A stretch of 57,838 nt of DNA from a virus: positions 1 to 57,838 of the IMG/VR virus record IMGVR_UViG_3300047181_000043. One strand, given 5' to 3'. Positions within the stretch are counted from its first letter, which is position 1; every line of letters begins with the position of its first letter. A program made the position numbers and the translations under genes. Below are positions 15,701-23,430 of the stretch, one piece after another. Under the pieces are notes generated by a model that worked only from the letters and a program-made list of their open reading frames with translations, searched no databases and was not told where the DNA came from.

Positions 15701-17071
15701 GGATCTCGTTGGGAGACCGAATGGAACCGAACCTTACGTAATGCCGGAGTGACAACAGTTGCCCCAACAGGAACCATTTCAATTATTGCGGATTGTTCTG
15801 GTGGCATCGAGCCAATGTTCTCGCTGGCATTTGAACGTAACGTGTTAAATGGCCAGAAGTTAATCGAAGTGAATAAGATATTTGAGAAGGTTGCTAAGGA
15901 CCGAGGATTTTATTCTCCGGAACTTATGGAACGTTTGGCTAAGGAAGGAACGCTTCAACATATTGATGAAGTTCCTGATGATATCAAGAAAATCTATGTA
16001 TGTTCTCATGATATCGCTCCAGAATGGCATATCCGCATGCAGGCAGCCTTCCAGGAATCCTGTAGTTCTTCCATATCCAAAACAATCAATATGCCCCACA
16101 CGGCCTCCAGAGAGGATGTGGAACAGACTTACTTGATGGCCTGGGAGATGAATTGCAAGGGCATCACGGTATACCGTGACGGTTGTCGCGATATGCAGCC
16201 CATGTCGCTTAAGAAGGAATCTGCCAAGATGGAGATTCCCGAAGCCAAGGAAGAGGCTAAGCATATCGAGGAACAGCAGATCGAATTGCAAAATATTTTC
16301 GTAGGCGTTCCTGAAGGCCAAATCATTTCTGATGTTTCGTTCCCAGATCGTTCCCACTCGGAGACCTATGTTATCCGCGCCGGCAAGAAGGGTTCAAAGA
16401 CGCACAAGAAGATATATACAACCCTAGCATTCGCGGATAAGGATTTGACTCGTCCATTTGCGATGTTTGTTAATTCCAATTCGTTCACCTCGAATGAAGT
16501 CACTGATGAGATTGTGAAGATTCTGAAGGCGCTTGCTAAGGAAAAGCTTTCTGAGGATGCGATCCATGCTTTGCGCGAATCCATGAAGGGCCAGAGTAAG
16601 ATTTCCCAGTTGATCCACATAACATCGGCTGTCGCCACTGTGGGAGTGACTGCGCAAGATATCATAGCAGTTCTTCCACATGAGAACAAGACTGACGAGG
16701 ATCCTGTGGTGACGGCGGACATTATTTCAATTCTTACCAAGCTTGCTGCGGAAAAGGGAATTCGCAAGGAATTGGTAGAGGATCTTGAAAAGAAGTATCG
16801 CAATCAGGTTAACGTGGTCAAGATTGCTCGTTTGATAGGCATGTTGCTTCGTCATAACGTTCGAATCTCGGATGTGGTTGAATCATTCGACCAGGTGCAA
16901 TTCCCAGTTACCTCATTCGTTTTCCAGATCAAGAAGTTGTTATCCAAGTTCATTAAGGATGGCACTGAAGTGACTGGCAAAACAGGATGTCCTGAATGTG
17001 GTGGTAAGATGGTCTACCAAGAAGGGTGTTTGAAATGTGCATCCGGCTGTGGTTGGTCAAAGTGCAAATAA
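12797..17071 (+). CDS. nrdJ: Class II (B12-dependent) ribonucleotide reductase with two inteins
   Basis: The enzyme reduces ribonucleotides to deoxyribonucleotides and would supply phage DNA synthesis without a separate small subunit. The 1424-aa precursor gives an ~890-aa enzyme after removal of two inteins (residues 99-462 and 534-703). [20 protein letters not shown] near residue 840 has the catalytic Cys and Glu and one redox Cys. The extein Cys after intein 1 (NSFSA-CFVLPL) is the partner redox Cys by family comparison. SMRRGANMG follows intein 2. The tail has a zinc-ribbon-like Cys cluster ([15 protein letters not shown], SKCK) typical of class II enzymes. It is a single-gene unit with its own motif and terminator. 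Confidence 0.92.
   Translation: [1424 protein letters not shown]
13091..14182 (+). other. Intein 1 of the reductase, with LAGLIDADG endonuclease
   Basis: 364 residues, starting with Cys ([15 protein letters not shown]) and ending in VDGIIVHN followed by the extein Cys. DHKFYTF is the block B-type segment. [10 protein letters not shown] and [10 protein letters not shown] are the two LAGLIDADG helices of a homing endonuclease. It interrupts the gene exactly before the redox-active Cys of the reductase, a site that the host protein cannot change without losing function. Confidence 0.9.
14396..14905 (+). other. Intein 2 of the reductase, mini-intein
   Basis: 170 residues, from [12 protein letters not shown] to GIFVHN, followed by an extein Ser (SMRRGANMG). 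TENHQFLL gives the block B His. There is no room for an endonuclease, so it can splice but no longer home by itself. Confidence 0.88.
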
Positions 17072-17074
17072 TCG

Positions 17075-17100
17075 AAAGGCTCCGAAAGGAGCCTTTTTTA
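17075..17100 (+). terminator. Intrinsic terminator after the reductase gene
   Basis: AAAGGCTCC and GGAGCCTTT pair around GAAA and run into six T. Confidence 0.92.
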
Positions 17101-17149
17101 TATTTATTTTTAAATTTGTTATTCTGGATGACAAGTTAATGTGAATTAA

Positions 17150-17162
17150 TTATCTTTGTTAC
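17150..17162 (+). promoter_or_regulatory. Early-type promoter motif, directly abutting the ATG at 17163
   Basis: TTATCTTTGTTAC with no gap before the start codon and no ribosome binding site, so a leaderless transcript is likely. TTTGTTATTCTGGAT lies about 30 bases upstream; a similar word lies upstream of the clamp and reductase motifs. Confidence 0.6.
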
Positions 17163-17900
17163 ATGAGAGAAAAATTATTTACAAAACAAGATGTTCAACA
17201 GGAAGTTCTAGAAGCTACTGTTGCGGGTGAAATTGCGGCATTTGGTAAGGCGGAGACCAATATTGAAACCGGTGAGAAGGTAACCGGCGATTATAGGTCC
17301 CTGATGCCTGCCGGCATGTCTACAGAGATGGAGATAGATTCTCCATATTACCAGAAATGGATCGAGGCTAGGCAGCTTCGGAATCCCCTTCTAGGAAAGA
17401 AGTATTTTGAAAAATCCTATGAAGATTGTGTAGATGATAAGGTTCTTGATGACCAGGTAGAACTGACAGGAACTCAGATTACACCTGGCTTGGGTGAAGC
17501 AATTGATAGTGGTGATTTCGATAACTTTATGATTGAGGCTCAAGGGTCTGAAGACATCCAATTGGATGCGATTGATACGCAGGAGCTTATTGACGGATTG
17601 GATAACATTGATGACAAGCTTTTGGATATCAGCATTATCACCAATGTGGTTAACCGTAACCCAGGGCTGTCGCCTGAAGAACTCGCCGAGAAGGCATCGG
17701 TAGCAATGCAAGATTACTACCATAACGCAGAATACAAGACCTTGTTGGATCTTTTCAAAGTTATAAACAAATGCAAGACTCGAATTGAGATTAGCAAGTC
17801 TAGTGAATCTGTAGCGGGAACGCTTGAGTATTACAAGGACATTGCTGATATTGGTTCTGTCTTTACTGGAATAAATTTGAAAAGTTCTGGAAATAACTGA
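17163..17900 (+). CDS. Hypothetical protein upstream of SSB, 245 aa
   Basis: Not recognised. The start abuts the early-type motif, and the gene precedes the SSB gene by 36 bases, so it is probably expressed with replication proteins. The first ~100 residues are mixed (MREKLFTKQDVQQEVLEATVAGEIAAFGK). The middle is very acidic (DFDNFMIEAQGSEDIQLDAIDTQELIDGLDNIDD) and the last ~90 are helical. An SSB- or helicase-associated factor would fit the place, but no similarity to T4 gp59 is evident to me. Confidence 0.65.
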   Translation: MREKLFTKQDVQQEVLEATVAGEIAAFGKAETNIETGEKVTGDYRSLMPAGMSTEMEIDSPYYQKWIEARQLRNPLLGKKYFEKSYEDCVDDKVLDDQVELTGTQITPGLGEAIDSGDFDNFMIEAQGSEDIQLDAIDTQELIDGLDNIDDKLLDISIITNVVNRNPGLSPEELAEKASVAMQDYYHNAEYKTLLDLFKVINKCKTRIEISKSSESVAGTLEYYKDIADIGSVFTGINLKSSGNN

Positions 17901-17936
17901 AAAACGTATTGAAAACATATTGAAAAAGGAGTCATT

Positions 17937-19271
17937 ATGACTAATCAAAATCTCGCTGGTATTCCAGCATCCGCCCAAATGCCTGATTTTAATAACCAGG
18001 TAGAACTCGCCCAAAGATTAATGGGAAATTTCGACAGAGCGCCTAAGGGTGATCGTAAGCCCAAGGAATCCGAAGATCCCCGGTACTGGAAACTTATTTG
18101 TTCCGAAAAGGTTCCTACAAGTCGAGCATTGATTCGACCACTTCCAGATGCAGGTGACGTTAATAAGTTGTTTTCGGTTCCACAGGCTGTCCATAAGCTA
18201 TGGGATGATGCATCTCGAACATTTGTCGAGTTTAAGTGCCGCAAGACCTTGGGACCCAATGAAAAGTGCCTTGGTTGTGAAATGAACATGAAGATGTCTC
18301 GCAATGCCACTCCTGAGCAGAAGAAGGGTTTTATCAAGGAGCGTTATGCGAAGAATAGCTTTATTTCGAATATTTACGTTATCAATGATATTCTTACCCC
18401 AACCAATAACTTCTCGGTTAAATTGTATCGTCATTCTGAAAAGATGGCTAAGACATTGATGTCTCCGATTAGTAAAGAAGGATATAGTGTAGTGGATCCA
18501 AATGCTGGATTTAATGCGGAGGCACAGATTTTCCGTTTCTCCCCACATAATCCATTTGATTCCTATAATTTTATAGTATCTGCTGCGTATGATTATCAGA
18601 AGAAGATGCCTGATTATTTTGGAAATCTAAGCTCTTCTAAGTTTGATCTCTCATGGCACGGTCCTCTAGGAAATACACAGCAGGAAGTTGATGCTATTCT
18701 TTCACAATGTGTTGATTTGACCACCATGTTCTTGTCTGATATTCCAACTGTTGAAGAAACTGGAATTTTGTTCCAGAAGTTCTTGGATGGTGTTGCTCAG
18801 GGTGGATTTGCTCAGCCCGGCGTTCAGGGATATGTACAAGGTGGTCTTGGTGCTCCATCTGCTCCCAACTTTGCCAAACCTGCCGGAGCACCATCGGCGT
18901 CGCCAATGAGCCTTGGTAACCCAACAGGATTCCCACAAACACCAGCACAGCCAATGCCAGCATTCGGAGGATTCCCACAATCCGGTCCTATTCAGGCGCC
19001 TGCGCAAAAACCTCAAGGACAACCAGGGTTTAGCCAAGCTTCTGTTGCTGGGTTTAATGCTCCTGGTCAGCAACAATATCAACCACAAGGATTCCCTCAA
19101 CAGGCAAATCCAATGTTTGGTAACGTTCAGCCCTCTGCGGCGGCATCGGCTCCTCAATATCATGCACCACAGCGTCAGCAAATTAATACATTCGGCCCAA
19201 CTCCTGTAGAACCGGGTCCTGCTCAGAATGAAGTTGAGCCCATCGATGCAGTCGATGATCTTCCATTCTAA
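17937..19271 (+). CDS. Single-stranded DNA-binding protein, gp32-like
   Basis: It coats single-stranded DNA at forks and recombination intermediates. The zinc-binding spacing H86-X14-C101-X9-C111-X2-C114 nearly matches T4 gp32 (H-X12-C-X9-C-X2-C), set in an N-terminal OB-type core of ~290 residues. A ~140-residue Gly/Pro/Gln-rich linker follows, and the protein ends in an acidic tip (DAVDDLPF) of the kind used by SSBs to recruit partners. At 444 aa it is longer than gp32 (301) because of the linker. AAAAAGGAG precedes the ATG, unlike the leaderless replication genes, which fits a protein needed in large amounts. A terminator follows. Confidence 0.85.
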   Translation: MTNQNLAGIPASAQMPDFNNQVELAQRLMGNFDRAPKGDRKPKESEDPRYWKLICSEKVPTSRALIRPLPDAGDVNKLFSVPQAVHKLWDDASRTFVEFKCRKTLGPNEKCLGCEMNMKMSRNATPEQKKGFIKERYAKNSFISNIYVINDILTPTNNFSVKLYRHSEKMAKTLMSPISKEGYSVVDPNAGFNAEAQIFRFSPHNPFDSYNFIVSAAYDYQKKMPDYFGNLSSSKFDLSWHGPLGNTQQEVDAILSQCVDLTTMFLSDIPTVEETGILFQKFLDGVAQGGFAQPGVQGYVQGGLGAPSAPNFAKPAGAPSASPMSLGNPTGFPQTPAQPMPAFGGFPQSGPIQAPAQKPQGQPGFSQASVAGFNAPGQQQYQPQGFPQQANPMFGNVQPSAAASAPQYHAPQRQQINTFGPTPVEPGPAQNEVEPIDAVDDLPF

Positions 19272-19294
19272 GATAACGGATGAAATATATTGTT

Positions 19295-19320
19295 AAGAGG
19301 CGGGAAACCGCCTCTTTTTT
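19295..19320 (+). terminator. Intrinsic terminator after the SSB gene
   Basis: AAGAGGCGG and CCGCCTCTT pair around GAAA and end in a T-run. An ORF is open across it from 19280, which is why I place the next gene's start downstream. Confidence 0.85.
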
Positions 19321-19333
19321 ATTTGGGGAATAT

Positions 19334-19657
19334 ATGCATCGCGATTATATGAAACGTCAACGAGCTATTTTGGTAGATACTTTAAATCGAGTTCTTGATC
19401 AGATCAAGATCAAGTCAAATTGCGCAGATCATTTTCTAAAATCTGAACAGATTGCCAAGGTTAGACGGTATGGGAAGAAGCGATTTAGGGAATTATATAT
19501 TTTTAATAAATATGGAAATCTCTGCGGTCATATGAATGCGTATAGGCTATTGGAATCTGAAGAAGGGGAATTGGACCTATTGAAGCATACCTTCGAAGAA
19601 AAGATTCGTGAAATAGATCAATATTTATTATCTTTGTTAGATGAGCCAGATATCTGA
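19334..19657 (+). CDS. Hypothetical protein, 107 aa
   Basis: Not recognised. An in-frame ATG at 19280 would put the terminator hairpin inside the gene, so I use the ATG at 19334 (MHRDYMKRQ), which has GGGGA six bases upstream. The product is basic in its first 60 residues and helical and acidic toward the end (LESEEGELDLLKHTFEEKIREIDQYLLSLLDE). Its last 17 bases overlap the primase gene, and the primase promoter motif lies inside its coding sequence. Confidence 0.6.
   Translation: MHRDYMKRQRAILVDTLNRVLDQIKIKSNCADHFLKSEQIAKVRRYGKKRFRELYIFNKYGNLCGHMNAYRLLESEEGELDLLKHTFEEKIREIDQYLLSLLDEPDI
19628..19640 (+). promoter_or_regulatory. Early-type promoter motif inside a gene, abutting the primase ATG
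   Basis: TTATCTTTGTTAG lies within the end of the preceding gene and touches the primase start codon. Its conservation inside coding sequence supports function at the DNA level. Confidence 0.55.
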
Positions 19658-20798
19658 AGAATCACTTGAATATGCGGTTCACGCATCTTTAGGTGCATGT
19701 AATTTGAGCGGTGGTGGATCCAAGCCATATAATTTTAGATGTCCAATATGTGGAGATTCTAAGAAGAACCAGTTCAAAAAGCGCGGTTTTGTTCTTCAAA
19801 ACGATGAAGGTTGGACTTATATATGCCATAATGAATGTGGTAGCATGAGTTTTATCAACTTTCTTAAGCAATATCATCCTCAAGTATACCAAGAAATGAT
19901 TTTTAGATCTTTCAGTTCTAAGAAGAAAGGTCCTAGAAAAACACAACCTAAAGAAATAACGGATCCAAACAAGGACCATAAGGCCAATGTATTTAAGCCG
20001 GGCGAACTGATTTCGGTATTAGACCCTACTAATGAAATGGCTATAAAGGGTTTAGAATATTGCCTATCCCGTCAAATTAGAAGAAAGGTATACGAGAAAT
20101 GGTTTGTATGTCTTGAAGATGATAAATTCCATGACAAGTATCCCAATGGCGAATACGTATTAAATGGAAAAGGGTATCCTTCGGGAAACGAATATCATAG
20201 CAGATTAATAATTCCATATTATCGATTTGGTGGATCTTGGGTGCAATTTGATGCCCGAGCGCTGGAAGCGTCTGCATTGCGGTATCGAAATCTCGAGGGA
20301 GCTAAACGCGAATATTATAATGTCGATTGGTTAGATGTAAATCGACCCTTCTTTATGCTTGAAGGTGCAATCAATTCAACATTTATCGAAAACGCGGTTG
20401 CCTTTGGTGGTACTGAACACTTTGATGGTTTTATCCAGGAAAACCCACAAGTGTTAAAAAATGCCAAAAATGGAATCTTGATATTTGATAACGACGATGC
20501 GGGAAAGATAAAATTGCAGAAAGTTATGAAATATGGATTTAGTTGGTTCAATTGGAAATCTATAAAGATTGACCCGGCTGCCGCCTCTGAAGGAAATATT
20601 ATAAAAGATATCAATGATCTAGTCAGATTTGGTAAGGATGTTGAACTAGACGATAAAGGCTATGTAAAAAGCGAGTGGATAAAAAAATATGTTGAAGGAA
20701 CGGGCGCGACTGAAGTCTTGTTTACTTTGCAATACGGGGATATGCAAGGAATGCAACAAAAACGAGTTGAATCAGAACGGTTCCGATTGAACATCTAG
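19641..20798 (+). CDS. DNA primase, gp61-like
   Basis: It makes RNA primers for the lagging strand together with the DnaB-type helicase. The N-terminal zinc finger has C34, C37 (CPICGD) and H63, C66 (CHNEC). A TOPRIM-type catalytic core follows: FFMLEGAINS near residue 235 with the conserved Glu, and ILIFDNDDAG near 275 with the Asp pair. At 385 aa it is close to T4 gp61 (342). The start abuts an early-type motif, with no ribosome binding site. The order upstream of the clamp and polymerase genes fits a replication block. Confidence 0.88.
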   Translation: MSQISEESLEYAVHASLGACNLSGGGSKPYNFRCPICGDSKKNQFKKRGFVLQNDEGWTYICHNECGSMSFINFLKQYHPQVYQEMIFRSFSSKKKGPRKTQPKEITDPNKDHKANVFKPGELISVLDPTNEMAIKGLEYCLSRQIRRKVYEKWFVCLEDDKFHDKYPNGEYVLNGKGYPSGNEYHSRLIIPYYRFGGSWVQFDARALEASALRYRNLEGAKREYYNVDWLDVNRPFFMLEGAINSTFIENAVAFGGTEHFDGFIQENPQVLKNAKNGILIFDNDDAGKIKLQKVMKYGFSWFNWKSIKIDPAAASEGNIIKDINDLVRFGKDVELDDKGYVKSEWIKKYVEGTGATEVLFTLQYGDMQGMQQKRVESERFRLNI

Positions 20799-20808
20799 GA
20801 GTTCACAT

Positions 20809-22002
20809 ATGCCAATGGATAAAAGTAAAAAGAGGCTTATCGAGAGTTTGGGTGCCGGTCCTATTGACCGAAATAAACTTCTCAACGTGGTTAGCCAGAC
20901 ATTGGCTGCGTATGAAGCACCGACTCCAGGTAATATAGACGGAACTGATTTTGAAGGTGATGGTAAGATTCCTAGTGAAATCTCACCTACTAGCGATTAT
21001 TTATTTGCGCCGGCGCTAAAGAAGATCGAAACTCCGACCGTTGAATCGGATGAAGTTGTCGAAGAAGCCTTTCCTGGAGATGTAATAACACCGCCTCCAG
21101 CCAAGGAGAAGAAGAAAAAGTTTTATCCTAAGTGTGAAGATGCGAACATTCGTCGCGCAGCAAAGATGCAAAAGAAGCAAGAAGCTGGAGTTGCTCCGGC
21201 CGCGTATAGAGAATCTTTGTGGAATACACGAACATATGACTATCTTAGCATGGATCTTCCCGCGGTTCATTTTGTTCTTAACCGGGTGGAATCGAGTTAT
21301 TATTATGAAGCGCCTCGTATCGCCCCTACTAAGCTAATTGGAATTCCAGCGTTCGGCAATCCTTGCACGAAGAACGCGTTCGAGCATTTTATGTGGATTC
21401 AGAATAAGATTCGTGAATATCGAGGCAAGGATCCTAAGAATGCACCTGACTGGATTCTTATCAGTCAATCCACATCAATGCTCTCCGATCTTGGTTTGAT
21501 AAAGAGATTGTCTGCCCTGCAGCCTGAAACATGTCTGGCTGGCGCCTTTGGTTTTAACCAAGTTAGAGCTGATGGTAAGTGGTGGAATATTGGTAGTGGT
21601 GATGTTACGCGTGGAAATTATGTTCAGGCCAATATTGAAACTCTTGAATGGGATTACGTACGCGGTAAGGATTTTCATGAATCCGACCGATATCGTACTT
21701 TGATTATTCATGGTCCTTTTATTGCGGTTCGTGGCTCTTTCTTTATGCAATTGGATTTTACTGCTTGTGCTCGTGGATATCAGGGTGGTGGTTATTGGCA
21801 TATGATGGCCGAACTGTCAATGATGTGTGCTGGTCTTGGAAAGAAGGCGGCTACTCTTAAGACACATTCCATGCAATATGACTCAATGAAACCACATATC
21901 GATACGGATACATTCAAGAATGATCATAAGTTCTTTGTTGAAAAGTGGATTGATTATCTCCCTGTTCTGCAGCCGGATACGCTGACAAAGCGGAAATTAT
22001 AA
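20809..22002 (+). CDS. Glycosyltransferase-like protein, 397 aa
   Basis: The N-terminal ~110 residues are polar and probably disordered, with a Lys-rich patch (KEKKKKFYPK). The C-terminal ~270 residues resemble GT-A type sugar transferases: DWILISQSTSMLSDLG, then LAGAFGFNQVRADGKWW, and GPFIAVRGSFFMQLDF, a pattern that in GT2-like proteins precedes the acceptor site. I do not see a clean DxD motif, so the call is tentative. AGGAG lies 7 bases before the ATG. It could act on DNA, virion protein or host surface sugar; related candidates lie at 41561, 53943 and 54995. Confidence 0.4.
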   Translation: MPMDKSKKRLIESLGAGPIDRNKLLNVVSQTLAAYEAPTPGNIDGTDFEGDGKIPSEISPTSDYLFAPALKKIETPTVESDEVVEEAFPGDVITPPPAKEKKKKFYPKCEDANIRRAAKMQKKQEAGVAPAAYRESLWNTRTYDYLSMDLPAVHFVLNRVESSYYYEAPRIAPTKLIGIPAFGNPCTKNAFEHFMWIQNKIREYRGKDPKNAPDWILISQSTSMLSDLGLIKRLSALQPETCLAGAFGFNQVRADGKWWNIGSGDVTRGNYVQANIETLEWDYVRGKDFHESDRYRTLIIHGPFIAVRGSFFMQLDFTACARGYQGGGYWHMMAELSMMCAGLGKKAATLKTHSMQYDSMKPHIDTDTFKNDHKFFVEKWIDYLPVLQPDTLTKRKL

Positions 22003-22023
22003 ACTGATTGTGAGGTTATCACA

Positions 22024-22398
22024 ATGGGTCATTATAAGTTGCAAGGTTTCATGGAGCAGTTCAATCAAATCACGCTTCCTGAAGGTACTGAACAGGCGTC
22101 TCCGTTCTATGGCGAGAAGAAGCCTTCCGCTTCCGGTGCATTGGTAGAATCTGATATTTCGGATGTCAATGCTTGCATAACTAGCATGGCCCCATATCAT
22201 TCCCCCCTGGCTGTCGCCAATGGTAAGGTTACGGGAGGTCTTAGTAAGATGGTAGCACTGTCGGAATGTGAAAATGGCATGAAGCTCCAAGACGCTCCTA
22301 AGGGTTTTGAAGTAACTGATAAGGATATTGCTGAACAGTTCGCACCGACCTTTGGTTATTTTAAGGCCAAGGGAAAGTTCGGTAAGAATAAGGATTAG
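22024..22398 (+). CDS. Hypothetical protein, 124 aa
   Basis: Not recognised. GAGG lies before the ATG, and TATAAACTG (21998) is a weak match to the late-type motif. The protein has no Trp, few charged clusters until the basic end (KAKGKFGKNKD) and several Gly/Ser/Ala-rich stretches. The short distance to the upstream gene (21 bases) and the terminator after it place it at the end of the primase unit. A structural or packaging role is possible but not shown. Confidence 0.55.
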   Translation: MGHYKLQGFMEQFNQITLPEGTEQASPFYGEKKPSASGALVESDISDVNACITSMAPYHSPLAVANGKVTGGLSKMVALSECENGMKLQDAPKGFEVTDKDIAEQFAPTFGYFKAKGKFGKNKD

Positions 22399-22418
22399 GC
22401 CTCATCGGAATGGGACCG

Positions 22419-22448
22419 GGCGTTAGGATAAATCCTAGCGCCTTTTTT
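22419..22448 (+). terminator. Intrinsic terminator
   Basis: GGCGTTAGGAT and ATCCTAGCGCC pair around AA with one mismatch and end in six T. Confidence 0.88.
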
Positions 22449-22479
22449 GTTATCCGGTCACTATTATACAAAAAATTAA

Positions 22480-22492
22480 TTATCTTTGTTAT
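22480..22492 (+). promoter_or_regulatory. Early-type promoter motif abutting the clamp ATG
   Basis: TTATCTTTGTTAT touches the ATG at 22493. TTTGTTATCCGG lies about 30 bases upstream. Confidence 0.6.
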
Positions 22493-23395
22493 ATGAGTGA
22501 AATATACTTTTCTAAAGACTATGTAAATGTGATGGATCGATTTGTCAAAATCCTAGATGGATTAAAGGCAAATGGCCAGAATACTTCACATGCCATGATT
22601 TTCCGTTCTGGTGAAGAATATTATCTATCCAAGATGGGGCTAGATACCTTGGCTTGTGTGAAGGCGACAGCCGATCACGTTAAGTTTGAGTCAGAAGAGT
22701 TGATGTTTACCAATTTGCGAAATTTTATGGATTATCTGGGTTATGTTGAATATCCAGAAAATGAAAAATCCAAGGTGCAAACTACGATGTGTACAACTCG
22801 TGACGGGGCAATTATACCAACTTTCTCATTAAAAGGGAATCGGGTTAAGTATTTTGTTCCATGTGCGGCACCGGTTGTTTTTGAAACTGAATTTGATAAG
22901 ATGATTCCCAGTCCAAAAACCTTTAGTGATTTTCCATTAGTTGCTGAATTTGTGATGGATAAGGATGTGGTTAAGTTAATTACCGATAACATGGGAATGT
23001 TGGGAGTAAATGGAAAGAGTGGTTCCTTATTCGGATTGAAGATTGATGGTGGGATTGAACTGGCTATCCGAGGTGGAAACTCACAGTCATTTTTCTATGA
23101 GTTTGATACTACGAAGGTTCGGATTAATGGTGGTTATAAGAGCATATCTACGGAAACTCAGAAAATAGGATCAAAGTTATTCTCAACTACAGTTTTCAAG
23201 ACCATGCAGCAGTTTCCGGTAGAATGGTATATCCAATTGCGATATATCGAAGAGGATGATCGATTAACATTTAAAGCATTTTCTGATATGGTTCCTGGCA
23301 TAGAGATTATCGTAGGAACTACTGAGAATAACAAAACCCAGGAAATTGAGGGTGATTATGATGTAGTCACCGAGTTGGTTGAAGTGGAAACCTGA
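22493..23395 (+). CDS. Sliding clamp, gp45-like
   Basis: It would ring DNA and tether the polymerase. The two-domain pattern follows T4 gp45: YFSKDYVNVMDRFVKI at the start, then strands ending in KYFVPCAAPVVF, the loop IPSPKTFSDFPLVAEFVMDKDVVKLI (gp45 has a Pro-rich segment and the same helix here), and a second beta-rich half ending FKAFSDMVPGIEIIVGT. At 300 aa it is longer than gp45 (228), mostly by an insertion near residue 75-100 and an acidic tail. Gene order with the polymerase and clamp loader supports the call. It starts directly on an early-type motif. Confidence 0.65.
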   Translation: MSEIYFSKDYVNVMDRFVKILDGLKANGQNTSHAMIFRSGEEYYLSKMGLDTLACVKATADHVKFESEELMFTNLRNFMDYLGYVEYPENEKSKVQTTMCTTRDGAIIPTFSLKGNRVKYFVPCAAPVVFETEFDKMIPSPKTFSDFPLVAEFVMDKDVVKLITDNMGMLGVNGKSGSLFGLKIDGGIELAIRGGNSQSFFYEFDTTKVRINGGYKSISTETQKIGSKLFSTTVFKTMQQFPVEWYIQLRYIEEDDRLTFKAFSDMVPGIEIIVGTTENNKTQEIEGDYDVVTELVEVET

Positions 23396-23402
23396 GTTTC
23401 CT

Positions 23403-23411
23403 TATAAACTC
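23403..23411 (+). promoter_or_regulatory. Late-type motif variant TATAAACTC
   Basis: It lies 20 bases before the ATG at 23431 and shares eight of nine bases with the TATAAACTA form. It may give the next gene a late start separate from the clamp unit. Confidence 0.35.
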
Positions 23412-23430
23412 TTGAAAACTTGGGATCACA

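Noticed and set aside
19280-19333. Earlier start of the 107-aa gene
   Set aside because: It would place the SSB terminator hairpin inside the coding sequence.
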